A DNA stretch of 64,000 bases from Stenotrophobium rhamnosiphilum (GTDB lineage Bacteria; Pseudomonadota; Gammaproteobacteria; Nevskiales; Nevskiaceae). Below, in pieces: positions 33,907 through 42,629 of this stretch. Numbering within the stretch: the first letter of the stretch is position 1; the number at the start of each line of letters is the position of its first letter. The position numbers were made by a program, and so were the translations under genes. Below the pieces are notes generated by a model. The model was not told the DNA's origin. It saw only the letters and a program-made list of their open reading frames with translations, and searched no databases. The stretch lies in NCBI RefSeq assembly GCF_003052265.1, contig NZ_QANS01000003.1, positions 310,001 through 374,000 on the forward strand, read 5' to 3'.

Positions 33907-34041
33907 GGCGATTCCTCATTAAACATTGAGGCTCCAGTCAAATAAGCGCTGACTGGGCTGGCAGGCACTATATCTCGCCACTTTTCGTGGACAACTACCC
34001 GCCTTGCTGCGGCGGGTGTAGAAAAGATGGACTAGAGCTAA

Positions 34042-35322
34042 CTAGCCGGTCTGCTGATACACCGGCCAGCGATCAACAATCTTGCCACCGCGTACGGCCA
34101 GCAAGTCGCCGAATTGCAGCAGCACAAATTCGCTCTGTGTTGGACGCAAGAACACCTGATCATCCACCTTCAAGCCCACCGAGTTGGATGCGTTAGCGAT
34201 TTCCTGATTGGTGCTGCGGCCATAAATGGTATTGATCTGCATGCCTTTGGGTGACTCGTAATCCGCCATCCAATAACCGCCGTAGATGAAGAAAGTCTGA
34301 CGCTGATTAACGTCCCACCATGAAAAGATTTTCGATTTGTTATCGAGGCCCGGGATCATCACAGGGCCGGTGGCTTTGAGCACGGGCGTTGCGATGTAAA
34401 TCGCAGGCACGTGATTGGCGAGCGTGTCGAGATCGTAGTGCGTCGGCTTGAGCAGACCCGTGCCTACGGAAATATCGTTCGATAGCGTTTCAGCCTCGTG
34501 CAGGTGATAGGTCGGGCTACCGGCTGCATTCAGCGTGAGCTTGTCGCTCCAAAGCTTCGGATGCTGCGCGCGCGTGTAATCCGCAAAGCGCTGATAGATC
34601 GACATGCCTTTGGCAAACAATTCTTCATGCGTGCCGATGATGGATGGCACGGCCATACCTGCATGTGGGTCATAACCCATGAAGCCAGAGAATTCGAGGT
34701 GCTGCGGATTGGCTTCGATGATTTGCAGCATCGCGCCCAGCGTTTCTTCGTTATTGACGCCACCACGATGCAAGCCCACATCAATTTCAATATTGATGCG
34801 CAGCTTGGTGTTCAAGCCTTTGGCGAGCTGCAGATATTGCTGCAAATGCTCTGGCGTGTCGTTCAGCCATTGCAACTGACGTGAAGGATCGAAAGAACCT
34901 TTGTGCTGTTGATAAAAGATTTCAGCCGAACGCACTGGCAGCGGTTTGCCAACCAGCAAATCCGAGTCGGGTCGCGTCTGAGCATCAATGTTCAGAAACG
35001 GTTGATGAAACGACATCAAACGATTGGTGCCTGCGCGCTTGGCGATGTAATCAATCAGTCCTGCGGAAGGTAGTGATTTTTCAACGATGCGGTAATGCCG
35101 ATTCGGCACGCGCGCGACGGAGTTCTTCACCAGATCGATGTTGTGATCGAGGCGATCCAGATCAATGACCAGACTTGGGCGCATCGGACCATTTTTCTTC
35201 AGCTCATCATTGAGCGCGCGAAAATAGTCGTTGTGTGGCGCGCCGTTGTTTTTGGGGCGTAGCAACGCGCCGCCGAGAACAACAGCGCCGAGGCCACCAA
35301 GCAGAACAGAACGTCGTTTCAT
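34042..35322 (-). CDS. Exported alanine racemase/D-threonine aldolase-like PLP protein
   Basis: 426 residues from MKRRSVLLGGLG, which has GGAGCTTTT before it; an in-frame ATG 24 bases upstream is less likely. A twin-arginine-like hydrophobic leader suggests export or anchoring. The barrel begins MRPSLVIDLDRLDHNIDLV and the probable PLP lysine is in YRIVEKSLPSAGL. The C-terminal domain resembles the D-serine dehydratase-like metal-binding part (RPTQSEFVLLQFGDLLAVRGG). Periplasmic action on a D-amino acid or an amine is plausible. A hairpin without T-run at 33997-34017 follows it. Confidence 0.78.
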   Translation of the reverse strand: MKRRSVLLGGLGAVVLGGALLRPKNNGAPHNDYFRALNDELKKNGPMRPSLVIDLDRLDHNIDLVKNSVARVPNRHYRIVEKSLPSAGLIDYIAKRAGTNRLMSFHQPFLNIDAQTRPDSDLLVGKPLPVRSAEIFYQQHKGSFDPSRQLQWLNDTPEHLQQYLQLAKGLNTKLRINIEIDVGLHRGGVNNEETLGAMLQIIEANPQHLEFSGFMGYDPHAGMAVPSIIGTHEELFAKGMSIYQRFADYTRAQHPKLWSDKLTLNAAGSPTYHLHEAETLSNDISVGTGLLKPTHYDLDTLANHVPAIYIATPVLKATGPVMIPGLDNKSKIFSWWDVNQRQTFFIYGGYWMADYESPKGMQINTIYGRSTNQEIANASNSVGLKVDDQVFLRPTQSEFVLLQFGDLLAVRGGKIVDRWPVYQQTG

Positions 35323-35357
35323 AAAAGCTCCAAACACATAACGCATGAACTGCTTTT

Positions 35358-35440
35358 GTAGGGTGGGTAGAGCGCAGCGAAACCCACCATGTGCGCAACT
35401 TTCATAGACGGTGGGTTTCGCTACGCTCTACCCACCCTAC
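35358..35440. repeat. GTAG-type palindromic repeat, family A copy 3 (short form)
   Basis: Two 31-base arms, GTAGGGTGGGTAGAGCGCAG and on, inverted with one mismatch around a 21-base loop. It lacks the ~48-base internal insert of the 131-base copies. It lies between the flavoprotein and racemase-like genes. Confidence 0.88.
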
Positions 35441-35466
35441 GAATATGCGACTTTTCTAGACGTGGT

Positions 35467-36852
35467 TCAGCACTGAACGCCAAAGATAGAACGCAAATGT
35501 CCGTTGAGGAATTTGCCGGTGGGGTCAACACTGCGACGAATATCCTGGAACTCCTTCCAACGCGGATACAGCTTGGAAAGCTGCGCAGCATTCAGCGTGT
35601 GCAATTTGCCCCAGTGTGGGCGACCTTCGTACTTCCAGAAAATCGGCTCGATCTCGGCGAAGAAAGGTTGATACGCCATGTCGTAAGACTGATGCACTGA
35701 GATCGCGCAGCTATCGCGGCCGCTGAACATCGACAAAGGAATGTCGTCAGCTTTGACGTAGCGATATTCCAGCGGGAAGAAGCTATTGAGGTTCTTCTCG
35801 CGCACCAGCTTCATGATTTCACGAACACATTCAGGGCCCGCAGCAGCCGGAACTTCGTATTCCATTTCGTTAAAGCGCTGATCACGTACGTTCGCAAAAA
35901 CCTTGTACGAGATGTCCTGCACTTCAGGGAAATCGATGTGCTTGACGAGGAAGTTCAGCAACGACGCATGCGCGTCTGGATGATTGCGCAAGAAGGTGTT
36001 GGCCATCGACAACTTACTGACTTTGTCACCGTCGCCGCCCGTTGGAAGTGGCATGACTTTGGTGTCAGTGGTTTCGTTCTGCGCCTGTGCGAGCGATACA
36101 TCGGAGTGCAGGATTGGCGAAAACTCGAAATGATCGTTGTCCTTGACCAGACGTGGAATGTCTTCAATTAATTCGTCAGTGTTTTGCACCCACTGCTTCT
36201 GATTGAGACGGAACGCTTTGCGATTCTGCAGTTTGACGCGCGTGATGATGCCGAGTGAGCCGAGCGATACGCGAGCGGCGTTGAACAATTCTGGCTGGCG
36301 ATTCTTGTCCAGATCGACAATATCGCCATTGGCTTTGACCATGCGCAGGCCAACGACATTGCTGGAGTAAGAACCGAACTTGGGGCCAGTGCCGTGCGTT
36401 GAGGTAGAGATTGCACCTGCGAGCGTCTGGTAATCGATGTCCGCCATGTTCAGTAGTGCTTGACCGACTTTCAGCAGTGGCTCGCCCATCTGCGACATCG
36501 GCGTGCCAGCGCCAAACTCTGCTTGCAAGGTTTTAGGATCGTGACTCAGCAGGCCGCTGAAATTGCTCAGCGAGATCAGCTTGCCGTCGGTGGGGATCAG
36601 CGGGCTGAAAGAATGTGAAGAGCCAACGGCGCGCACATTCATATCGCGCGTTGCTTTCAACACGCTGGACAATTCATCTTCGGTCGCTGGCGCCAGCTTC
36701 GCAGCAGGCAAGCAGGTCTGTCCGCCAGACCAGTTCTTCCAAGGAATCAGGCGTTCGCGCGCAGCTTGCGCCACGCTCGATAAGCCACCCGTGCCTGCAA
36801 GCGCAGTGAGTGCGCCGATCTGTTTAATCAGTTGTCTGCGTGTAAGTGCCAT
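35467..36852 (-). CDS. Tat-exported FAD-linked D-arabinono-1,4-lactone oxidase-type protein
   Basis: 461 residues. A twin-arginine signal (LTRRQLIKQ, cleavage near VAQA) sends the folded protein to the periplasm. The PCMH FAD domain has RAVGSSHSFSPL with H80 at the covalent flavin site of aldonolactone oxidases. The C-terminal ALO domain has GRPHWGKLHTL and SVDPTGKFLN. It oxidises a lactone or sugar-alcohol-like substrate; the true substrate is unknown. The lipoprotein cytochrome c just upstream in the operon (25-base gap) is a likely electron acceptor. Confidence 0.87.
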   Translation of the reverse strand: MALTRRQLIKQIGALTALAGTGGLSSVAQAARERLIPWKNWSGGQTCLPAAKLAPATEDELSSVLKATRDMNVRAVGSSHSFSPLIPTDGKLISLSNFSGLLSHDPKTLQAEFGAGTPMSQMGEPLLKVGQALLNMADIDYQTLAGAISTSTHGTGPKFGSYSSNVVGLRMVKANGDIVDLDKNRQPELFNAARVSLGSLGIITRVKLQNRKAFRLNQKQWVQNTDELIEDIPRLVKDNDHFEFSPILHSDVSLAQAQNETTDTKVMPLPTGGDGDKVSKLSMANTFLRNHPDAHASLLNFLVKHIDFPEVQDISYKVFANVRDQRFNEMEYEVPAAAGPECVREIMKLVREKNLNSFFPLEYRYVKADDIPLSMFSGRDSCAISVHQSYDMAYQPFFAEIEPIFWKYEGRPHWGKLHTLNAAQLSKLYPRWKEFQDIRRSVDPTGKFLNGHLRSIFGVQC

Positions 36853-36877
36853 GACGATGCCTTTATTTGCGTCTGTA

Positions 36878-37249
36878 TTACTTGAGCTGTGAGCCCGACA
36901 TGTATTCGATCAGCGCGGCAAAATCTTCTTCCGTGCACTGTGTGCAGCCACCCATAGGCGGCATGCTTCTGTAGCCATTGATGCTGTTATTCAGCAGCGC
37001 TTCGCGACCTTTATAGAGACGGCCTGACCAAGCTTTGGTGTCGCCCGCTTGCGGTGCGCCCGTGCCCGGAATGCTGTGGCAGTTGTGACAGGTCTGTCCG
37101 TAAAGCTTGATCGTTGCGGGTGTTGCAGGAGCAGCAGGCGCCGCTGGTGCTGCGGCCGGAGCAGGTGCAGACGTACCACCGCCGCAAGCAGCGAGCGTCA
37201 TCGTCAGAGCGATTGCGACGAACGCATTTCGAATATGTGTTGAGTACAT
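36878..37249 (-). CDS. Lipoprotein c-type cytochrome
   Basis: 123 residues from MYSTHIRN, with AGGAGAACATC before the ATG. Lipobox TLAACG (lipid cysteine ~22) followed by a low-complexity Ala/Pro linker. Then one class I cytochrome domain with haem site CHNCH in YGQTCHNCHSIPGTGAP. SMPPMGGC supplies the axial methionine. The extra CTQC lacks a following histidine and should not bind haem. Membrane-tethered in the periplasm; likely partner of the adjacent flavoprotein. Confidence 0.88.
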   Translation of the reverse strand: MYSTHIRNAFVAIALTMTLAACGGGTSAPAPAAAPAAPAAPATPATIKLYGQTCHNCHSIPGTGAPQAGDTKAWSGRLYKGREALLNNSINGYRSMPPMGGCTQCTEEDFAALIEYMSGSQLK

Positions 37250-37259
37250 GATGTTCTCC

Positions 37260-38210
37260 TTACTTGGCTGCGATGACGCCGGTTGCGCCAAACAGCAGCG
37301 CGGCATCATTGTTGCCGACTGCGGCAGCGGTTAAAGGCGCGCGATCTGCGCGCTCGTGCATTACAAAAGTTTTTCCAGCGTCGGTACTGCGCAGCGTGGT
37401 GCCTGCAAGTCCAACCACCAGCACATCGCCGTTGCTCTGCTGCACAACATTGGTCAGCGACTGTTGCGTGCCGGAGGGCACTTCAGTCCACGTCGTGCCT
37501 TGATCAACGCTGTTAAAGATGTGACCGCGCTGGCCGACAACGAGCAGGCTGCCATCTTTGAGCTGCAAGCCAGCCCAGAAAGATCCGGGGTTGCTGGTTT
37601 GAATGGTGGTCCATGTCAGACCGCGATCTGCAGAGCGATAAACCAAGCCTGCTTCACCCGCGACATAGAGCGCGCTATTGGCATCGCCGAAGATGCCGTA
37701 GAGGTGATGATCCGTAACTTCGCCTGATTCAATCGTGAGTGCGCTCCAGTGAGCGCCGCCGTCAACGGTTTGCACAGCGTTGCCGAACAAGCCGACTGCA
37801 AAACCATTCTTGGCATCGTTGAAGCGAATTGCGAACAATGGCTTGTCGCCCGCAAGATCTTCGCGTTGCAACGTCCATGTTTCGCCGCTATCAGTGGTGT
37901 GAATAATCACGCCATCGTGACCTGCAGCCCAGCCTTGCTTATCGTCGATGAAACTCAGACTGGTGAGCAGGGCTTGTGTAGGAACAGTTTTGGCTTGGCG
38001 AAATGTTTTGCCGCCGTCGTCTGACAACAGCACGATGCCGTGATCACCGACAGCAACAACACGTTGACCTGCGCGTGCAGCCGCAAGAATAGGTGCCTGT
38101 GATGCGTGTGCAACGGCGACAGCAGGCTTCTGTACGGAAGCTGCAATCGCGTGACCACCCACGCAAAGCAGGGCAACAGCAGCGGCGATAAAAGTTTTTT
38201 TCATGATCAT
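37260..38210 (-). CDS. YCF48/BNR-repeat beta-propeller periplasmic protein
   Basis: 316 residues. Signal peptide MKKTFIAAAVALLCVGGHAIAA, then repeated BNR-like units: SDDGGKTFRQ, TTDSGETWTLQ, TVDGGAHWSAL, SADRGLTWTTI, SVDQGTTWTEV and STDAGKTFVM. This six-fold pattern forms a propeller like the photosystem II assembly factor YCF48; in non-photosynthetic bacteria such proteins accompany MMPL transporters with DUF1302/DUF1329. Eight bases separate it from the transporter gene upstream. Role probably assembly or scaffold. Confidence 0.85.
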   Translation of the reverse strand: MIMKKTFIAAAVALLCVGGHAIAASVQKPAVAVAHASQAPILAAARAGQRVVAVGDHGIVLLSDDGGKTFRQAKTVPTQALLTSLSFIDDKQGWAAGHDGVIIHTTDSGETWTLQREDLAGDKPLFAIRFNDAKNGFAVGLFGNAVQTVDGGAHWSALTIESGEVTDHHLYGIFGDANSALYVAGEAGLVYRSADRGLTWTTIQTSNPGSFWAGLQLKDGSLLVVGQRGHIFNSVDQGTTWTEVPSGTQQSLTNVVQQSNGDVLVVGLAGTTLRSTDAGKTFVMHERADRAPLTAAAVGNNDAALLFGATGVIAAK

Positions 38211-38218
38211 GGCCGTAC

Positions 38219-40582
38219 TCAGTGATTCATCAGGCCGGGTACGCGCACTGGGCCGCGGCGCGGGAACAGACGTTCAAGCACCACCGCGAATGCAGGCAGC
38301 GCGGTAATAGCCATGATCATGTTGACCATGAACATGAACGTCAGCAGCTTGCCCATATCCGCTTGGAACTTGAGCGCCGAGAAACTCCATGTCGCAACAC
38401 CAACAGAAAGCGTCAGCGCGGTGAATACGGTGGCGATGCCGGTTTCTTTCAGCGCGTGCTCAAACGAAGAGACGATGTCTTCGCCAGCCGCCAAATGTTG
38501 TTGCAGACGGTTGTAGATATAGAAGGCGTAATCGACTCCGACACCGACTGATAGCACCATCACTGGCAACGTAGCGACGGTGAGGCCAATGCCCTGCCAT
38601 TTCATGAAGGCATAGCCGAGGAAGGTGGCGACGGTGAGTGGCAGGCAGCAAGCTAACATTGCGCGCCAGTCGCGATACGCCAAGAACACCAGCAACACAA
38701 TAGCGCCGTAGACGTACAGCATCATCGGTAGTTCGCTGTGTTCCAGCACTTCATTGGTTGCCGCTTCAACACCGGCGTTGCCACTGGCAAGACGGAATTT
38801 GACGCCTTCCATCTGATGCGAAACGCGGAAATCTTTGACGGCATTGACTACGCCATGAATCGTCGTGGCTTTGTGATCGGTCAGATACAGATTGACCGCC
38901 AACCACTTGCAGCCTTTGCCGCGCAGCGCCGCAGCTTCCTGCGCTTGCGCGATGATGTAGTCCAGCGTCTGGCCATCACGCGGAACCGTGCCCATCAAAG
39001 GAATGCCTTCGTTGAGGCCGACGTTATAGAGCTTGGTCAACGAAGCAATCGATTCTGCAGACACTACGCCGGGAACGTTCTGCATCTCCCAGCCAAATTG
39101 ATCAACCAACTTCACCAGCTCGACATTGCCGCAAGATTCTTCTGGCGCTTCGACAACAACGGTGAGCCAATCCAGGCCAATATCAAACTTGTCCGCGACC
39201 GCGCGCGAGTCTTGGTTGTAACGCGCATCGGCGCGCAGTTCTGGCGAGCCCGGCTGCAAGCTGCCGACAACGCGATCACTTGACATGGTGACGGCGCCAA
39301 AGAAAACCAGCAGTGTCAGTCCCGACATGATCCAGGCATTACGCGGCTTGGCGATGCGTGCAATCACCGTCATCCAATCGCCGCGATTGTCACGACGTTC
39401 TTGTGAGCGACGGCTCCAGTCCTGCGTCACCGTCGAGTAGGACGCGGCGAGTGGCAGCATGATCAGGTTGCTGACGACTTTATAAGCGACACCAATCGAA
39501 GCAACGATCGCGAGTTCGCGAATCATTGGAATTGGCACCAGCACCATGGTGATAAAGCTCACCAGTGTTGTCGTCAGTGCTAGCACGCCGGGAATCAGCA
39601 AGCCGCTAAAGCTGCGACGTGCGGCGTCGTACATCGAATAACCGCCAGCGACTTCACGAACCATGAAGTTGATTTGCTGTACGCCATGCGAAACGCCGAT
39701 GGCGAAGATCAGGAACGGGACAAGGATCGCGAGTGGATCAAGACCCAAGCCGAGCAAATGCATGGTGCCGAACTGCCAGATCAACGTCGTCATCGAGCAG
39801 ATGATTTTCTGAAAGGTCAGAACCCATGAGCGGCAATACCAATAGACCGCGAGAATCGTCAGCAGCAGTGCAATCGCGCAGAACAGCAATACGCCCGATG
39901 CGCCATCTGCGATATCGCCTACGACTTTTGCAAAGCCGATGATCTGAATTTCAACATCCGCATTTTCAAACTTGCCGCGAATCTGTGCTTCGAGCGCGTG
40001 GCCCAGTGCGATGTAGTCGAGTGGTTCGCCTGTGCGTGGATCAGGATCTTGCAGCGACGCTGCGATCAAAGCCGCAGAACCATCACGCGCAACCAATTTT
40101 CCCATGTAGCCGCCTTCAACAACGCGGCCACGAATCTGTGAAATCACTTCCGGTGTCAGCGCATCTGGCGTTACCGTGCCGCTGATCAGAGGATCGGCTT
40201 TAAAGCCTTCTTCAGTGATCTCGGTGACAAAGATGTTCGGCGTCCATAGCGAAGTAACGCTGCCGCGATTCACGCCCGGCAAGAACGTCAGCGCCTGCGT
40301 TACATCAAGCAGTGTTTTTAGCGAGCCTGCGTTCCAAATATCGCCGTGGCGTGGATGCACGACCACGGCGATGCTGTTGGCGTCTTGCAACTGATCACGG
40401 TAGGCATCAAATGTTTGGATGTACTCGTGACCCGAGGGCAACATCTTGTCGAAGCCTGCAGAGATGCGCAGCTTCGAACCTTCCCAAGCCATGAACACCG
40501 TGAGCAGCGCAAACACGCCCAGCACGACGCCGCGATGTGCGAACAAAAATTCTTCGAGGCGACGAACAAAGGCGGTCAACAT
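38219..40582 (-). CDS. RND/MMPL-family transporter
   Basis: 787 residues from MLTAFVRRLEE; a longer frame upstream overlaps the previous gene and lacks similarity. Twelve transmembrane helices in the RND pattern: one N-terminal helix (GVVLGVFALLTVFMAW), a large periplasmic loop, five helices (for example VLLFCAIALLLTILAVYWYC, AILVPFLIFAIGVSHGVQQI), then the same plan again. VSHGVQQI and VGVDYAFYIYNRLQ are the conserved fourth-helix motifs. MMPL proteins move lipids and other hydrophobic compounds using proton flow. It starts 10 bases after DUF1302. Confidence 0.9.
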   Translation of the reverse strand: MLTAFVRRLEEFLFAHRGVVLGVFALLTVFMAWEGSKLRISAGFDKMLPSGHEYIQTFDAYRDQLQDANSIAVVVHPRHGDIWNAGSLKTLLDVTQALTFLPGVNRGSVTSLWTPNIFVTEITEEGFKADPLISGTVTPDALTPEVISQIRGRVVEGGYMGKLVARDGSAALIAASLQDPDPRTGEPLDYIALGHALEAQIRGKFENADVEIQIIGFAKVVGDIADGASGVLLFCAIALLLTILAVYWYCRSWVLTFQKIICSMTTLIWQFGTMHLLGLGLDPLAILVPFLIFAIGVSHGVQQINFMVREVAGGYSMYDAARRSFSGLLIPGVLALTTTLVSFITMVLVPIPMIRELAIVASIGVAYKVVSNLIMLPLAASYSTVTQDWSRRSQERRDNRGDWMTVIARIAKPRNAWIMSGLTLLVFFGAVTMSSDRVVGSLQPGSPELRADARYNQDSRAVADKFDIGLDWLTVVVEAPEESCGNVELVKLVDQFGWEMQNVPGVVSAESIASLTKLYNVGLNEGIPLMGTVPRDGQTLDYIIAQAQEAAALRGKGCKWLAVNLYLTDHKATTIHGVVNAVKDFRVSHQMEGVKFRLASGNAGVEAATNEVLEHSELPMMLYVYGAIVLLVFLAYRDWRAMLACCLPLTVATFLGYAFMKWQGIGLTVATLPVMVLSVGVGVDYAFYIYNRLQQHLAAGEDIVSSFEHALKETGIATVFTALTLSVGVATWSFSALKFQADMGKLLTFMFMVNMIMAITALPAFAVVLERLFPRRGPVRVPGLMNH

Positions 40583-40592
40583 AGAAAATTTC

Positions 40593-42554
40593 TCAGAAGT
40601 TGTATGCGGCCGACAAGCTGACGAAGTCACGATCCGCTGCCATGTTCTGCGAGCCACCACCGGTGTACCAGGTGTAGGCCAGCGCAGCAGTGATACGGTT
40701 CTGACGATTCAGGTTCAGCGTTGCGGTCGCAGCTTTTGCACCACCCTGCCAAGGAAGCGCATTCGGTGAATTGCCGTATACGCCGTGTGACCAGTCGATC
40801 TGCGGCGACCAGTTAAAGCCCGAGTTAAACGCGTTCGGATAAGTCACAGAGCTGGAAATCACATAACCAGCAGAGACTTTGTCCGGCACTGCATAAGCAG
40901 GCAGCGACCATGGAATGCCGCCGAGTGGCTTGAGGCCAGGGAAGTAGGTCACGCCTGCTTCAGCGAGAAACACACCTTCGCTAGCGCCGAATACCGGAAG
41001 AATCCACTGACCGATGCCGCTAGTCGGCGACATGATTTGCAGCGCGGTGGATTGCGTCTGCCACTTCTGTTCATTCACCCAACCTTTGCAGTAGTGACCA
41101 TTGGCTTCGCCGCCGTCGGTTACGCAGGCATACAGCGGTTGTTTGCCGGCAGCGGTTGGAACAGAGGCATCAATCGCAGTGGCTTCACGTGGGCGATACG
41201 ACACTTCTGCGCCGATGGCCCAATCGCCTGCGTTGAAGTTGGTGGAGATGCCAATCAACTCACGATTTTTTGGGAACTCGATTTTGTATGCAGCAGAAAC
41301 TGGATTGTTGCTCGCGTACTTGGGATCAACGACGTAGCTGATGAAAGGAATCTTCTCGCTGTAGTTGAGGTAGTAAATACCAAAGCTGGCGTCGGTCCAT
41401 TCAGGGCTGTAATGAAACGAAAGACCGAACTGACCGTTGCTGCGTGGTTCTTTCATGCTCTCAAGCGGCAATGCTGTGCCGGTGGCGAGTGCAGCATTCA
41501 CCAACACAGTGGCGAAGGGACGACGAATCAAACTGTTTGGCGTGTCCGGATCACCGGGATGTTGCAAGCCAGAGAAGCCATCAATCAAACGTGGGCCAAC
41601 GGCGCCAGTCGTCATCAACTGCGCTTTGGTCAGACCCGTGCCGCCTGGATCGCCAACAGTTCCTGCAGCCGCAGGCACAATTAGGCCTGCAGCAAGAAGT
41701 GCAGCGCCTGCCGGATTCGCTGCAACGCCAGCATTGATCGCTGAAGTCGGAAGGAAGATCGCGCCATCGTTGCCCTTGCCAGCGATATCAGCGCTGGAGA
41801 AGTAAGTGCCGGTTGGATCCAGCTGGAATCCATTCCACTTCCACTGCCAGTAGCCTTCAAAGCTGACGTTATCAATCACGTCTGCACTGAGTGAGATCAT
41901 CGGCGCAGGACGGAAAATTTCTTTGAGCTGCGTGCCCGGCACATGTGCGCGACGGACGTCAATCGAGTTAGCCCAGTTGATGCCGCCGAGGACGAAAGTG
42001 CTTTCGCCCCAGCTGATCACTTGGTTGCCGATACGGATGCGACTGTTGTGGCCGTACAGGTCAAAGTTTTTGCTGACGTACAAATCCAGCATCTGGAAAT
42101 TGTGAACAGCCAGTCCGCGCGCATCGCCGTTGAGTTCGGTGCGACGGGTGTGATCAACGCTGAAATCGTAAGACTCGGTGAAGCGAACAAAACCCGTCCA
42201 GTCATTCGGCGCTTTCACGAAGAGTTCGTGTGTGCCTTTGATCACCTGCGAAAAGATGTCGTGCTGGTTGTAGTTCAAGTCACCGTTGTCGGTGTTGATG
42301 AAGAACGCATCTTGGGAGGCTTCAGGCAACTCCGCGCCGATCGAAGCGCAACCGCCGTTATCGCGTGCGATCAAGCGACAGCTGCGATCCTGCATGCGCA
42401 TCGACACGCCGTAAGAAAACGTCGAGTCGAAACTGGCCTGCACATCGTCAGTGATACTGAACTTAAAGGCCTGCGCCAGATTTGGGCTCATCGCCAGTAC
42501 GAGAGCGGAACCCAGCGCCGGTATGACCTGGCGCTTCAATTTTTGTTGCTTCAT
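40593..42554 (-). CDS. DUF1302 outer-membrane protein
   Basis: 653 residues from the ATG; a GTG directly before it is an equally possible start, both served by GGGGA. Signal peptide ends near NLAQA. The DUF1302 signature includes ISWGESTFVLGGINWANSIDVRRAHVPG and RGLAVHNFQMLDLYVSKNF, cited in short. It ends with a barrel-type aromatic strand VSLSAAYNF. Probably a large beta-barrel channel for hydrophobic compounds. It works in a fixed set with DUF1329 and the MMPL transporter. Confidence 0.88.
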   Translation of the reverse strand: MKQQKLKRQVIPALGSALVLAMSPNLAQAFKFSITDDVQASFDSTFSYGVSMRMQDRSCRLIARDNGGCASIGAELPEASQDAFFINTDNGDLNYNQHDIFSQVIKGTHELFVKAPNDWTGFVRFTESYDFSVDHTRRTELNGDARGLAVHNFQMLDLYVSKNFDLYGHNSRIRIGNQVISWGESTFVLGGINWANSIDVRRAHVPGTQLKEIFRPAPMISLSADVIDNVSFEGYWQWKWNGFQLDPTGTYFSSADIAGKGNDGAIFLPTSAINAGVAANPAGAALLAAGLIVPAAAGTVGDPGGTGLTKAQLMTTGAVGPRLIDGFSGLQHPGDPDTPNSLIRRPFATVLVNAALATGTALPLESMKEPRSNGQFGLSFHYSPEWTDASFGIYYLNYSEKIPFISYVVDPKYASNNPVSAAYKIEFPKNRELIGISTNFNAGDWAIGAEVSYRPREATAIDASVPTAAGKQPLYACVTDGGEANGHYCKGWVNEQKWQTQSTALQIMSPTSGIGQWILPVFGASEGVFLAEAGVTYFPGLKPLGGIPWSLPAYAVPDKVSAGYVISSSVTYPNAFNSGFNWSPQIDWSHGVYGNSPNALPWQGGAKAATATLNLNRQNRITAALAYTWYTGGGSQNMAADRDFVSLSAAYNF

Positions 42555-42589
42555 CACGAACTTTCCCCTTACGTGAATTTGCTTTCATA

Positions 42590-42620
42590 TGTCATCCCGA
42601 ACGTAACGTTCGGGCTGACA
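42590..42620. repeat. TGTCATCCCGAACG hairpin, family E copy 2
   Basis: Arms TGTCATCCCGAACGT and ACGTTCGGGCTGACA (one mismatch) around a single A. Located between the DUF1329 and DUF1302 genes of one operon, where it could stabilise mRNA or attenuate. A related shorter hairpin is at 9464-9485. Confidence 0.7.
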
Positions 42621-42629
42621 TGACTAGAT

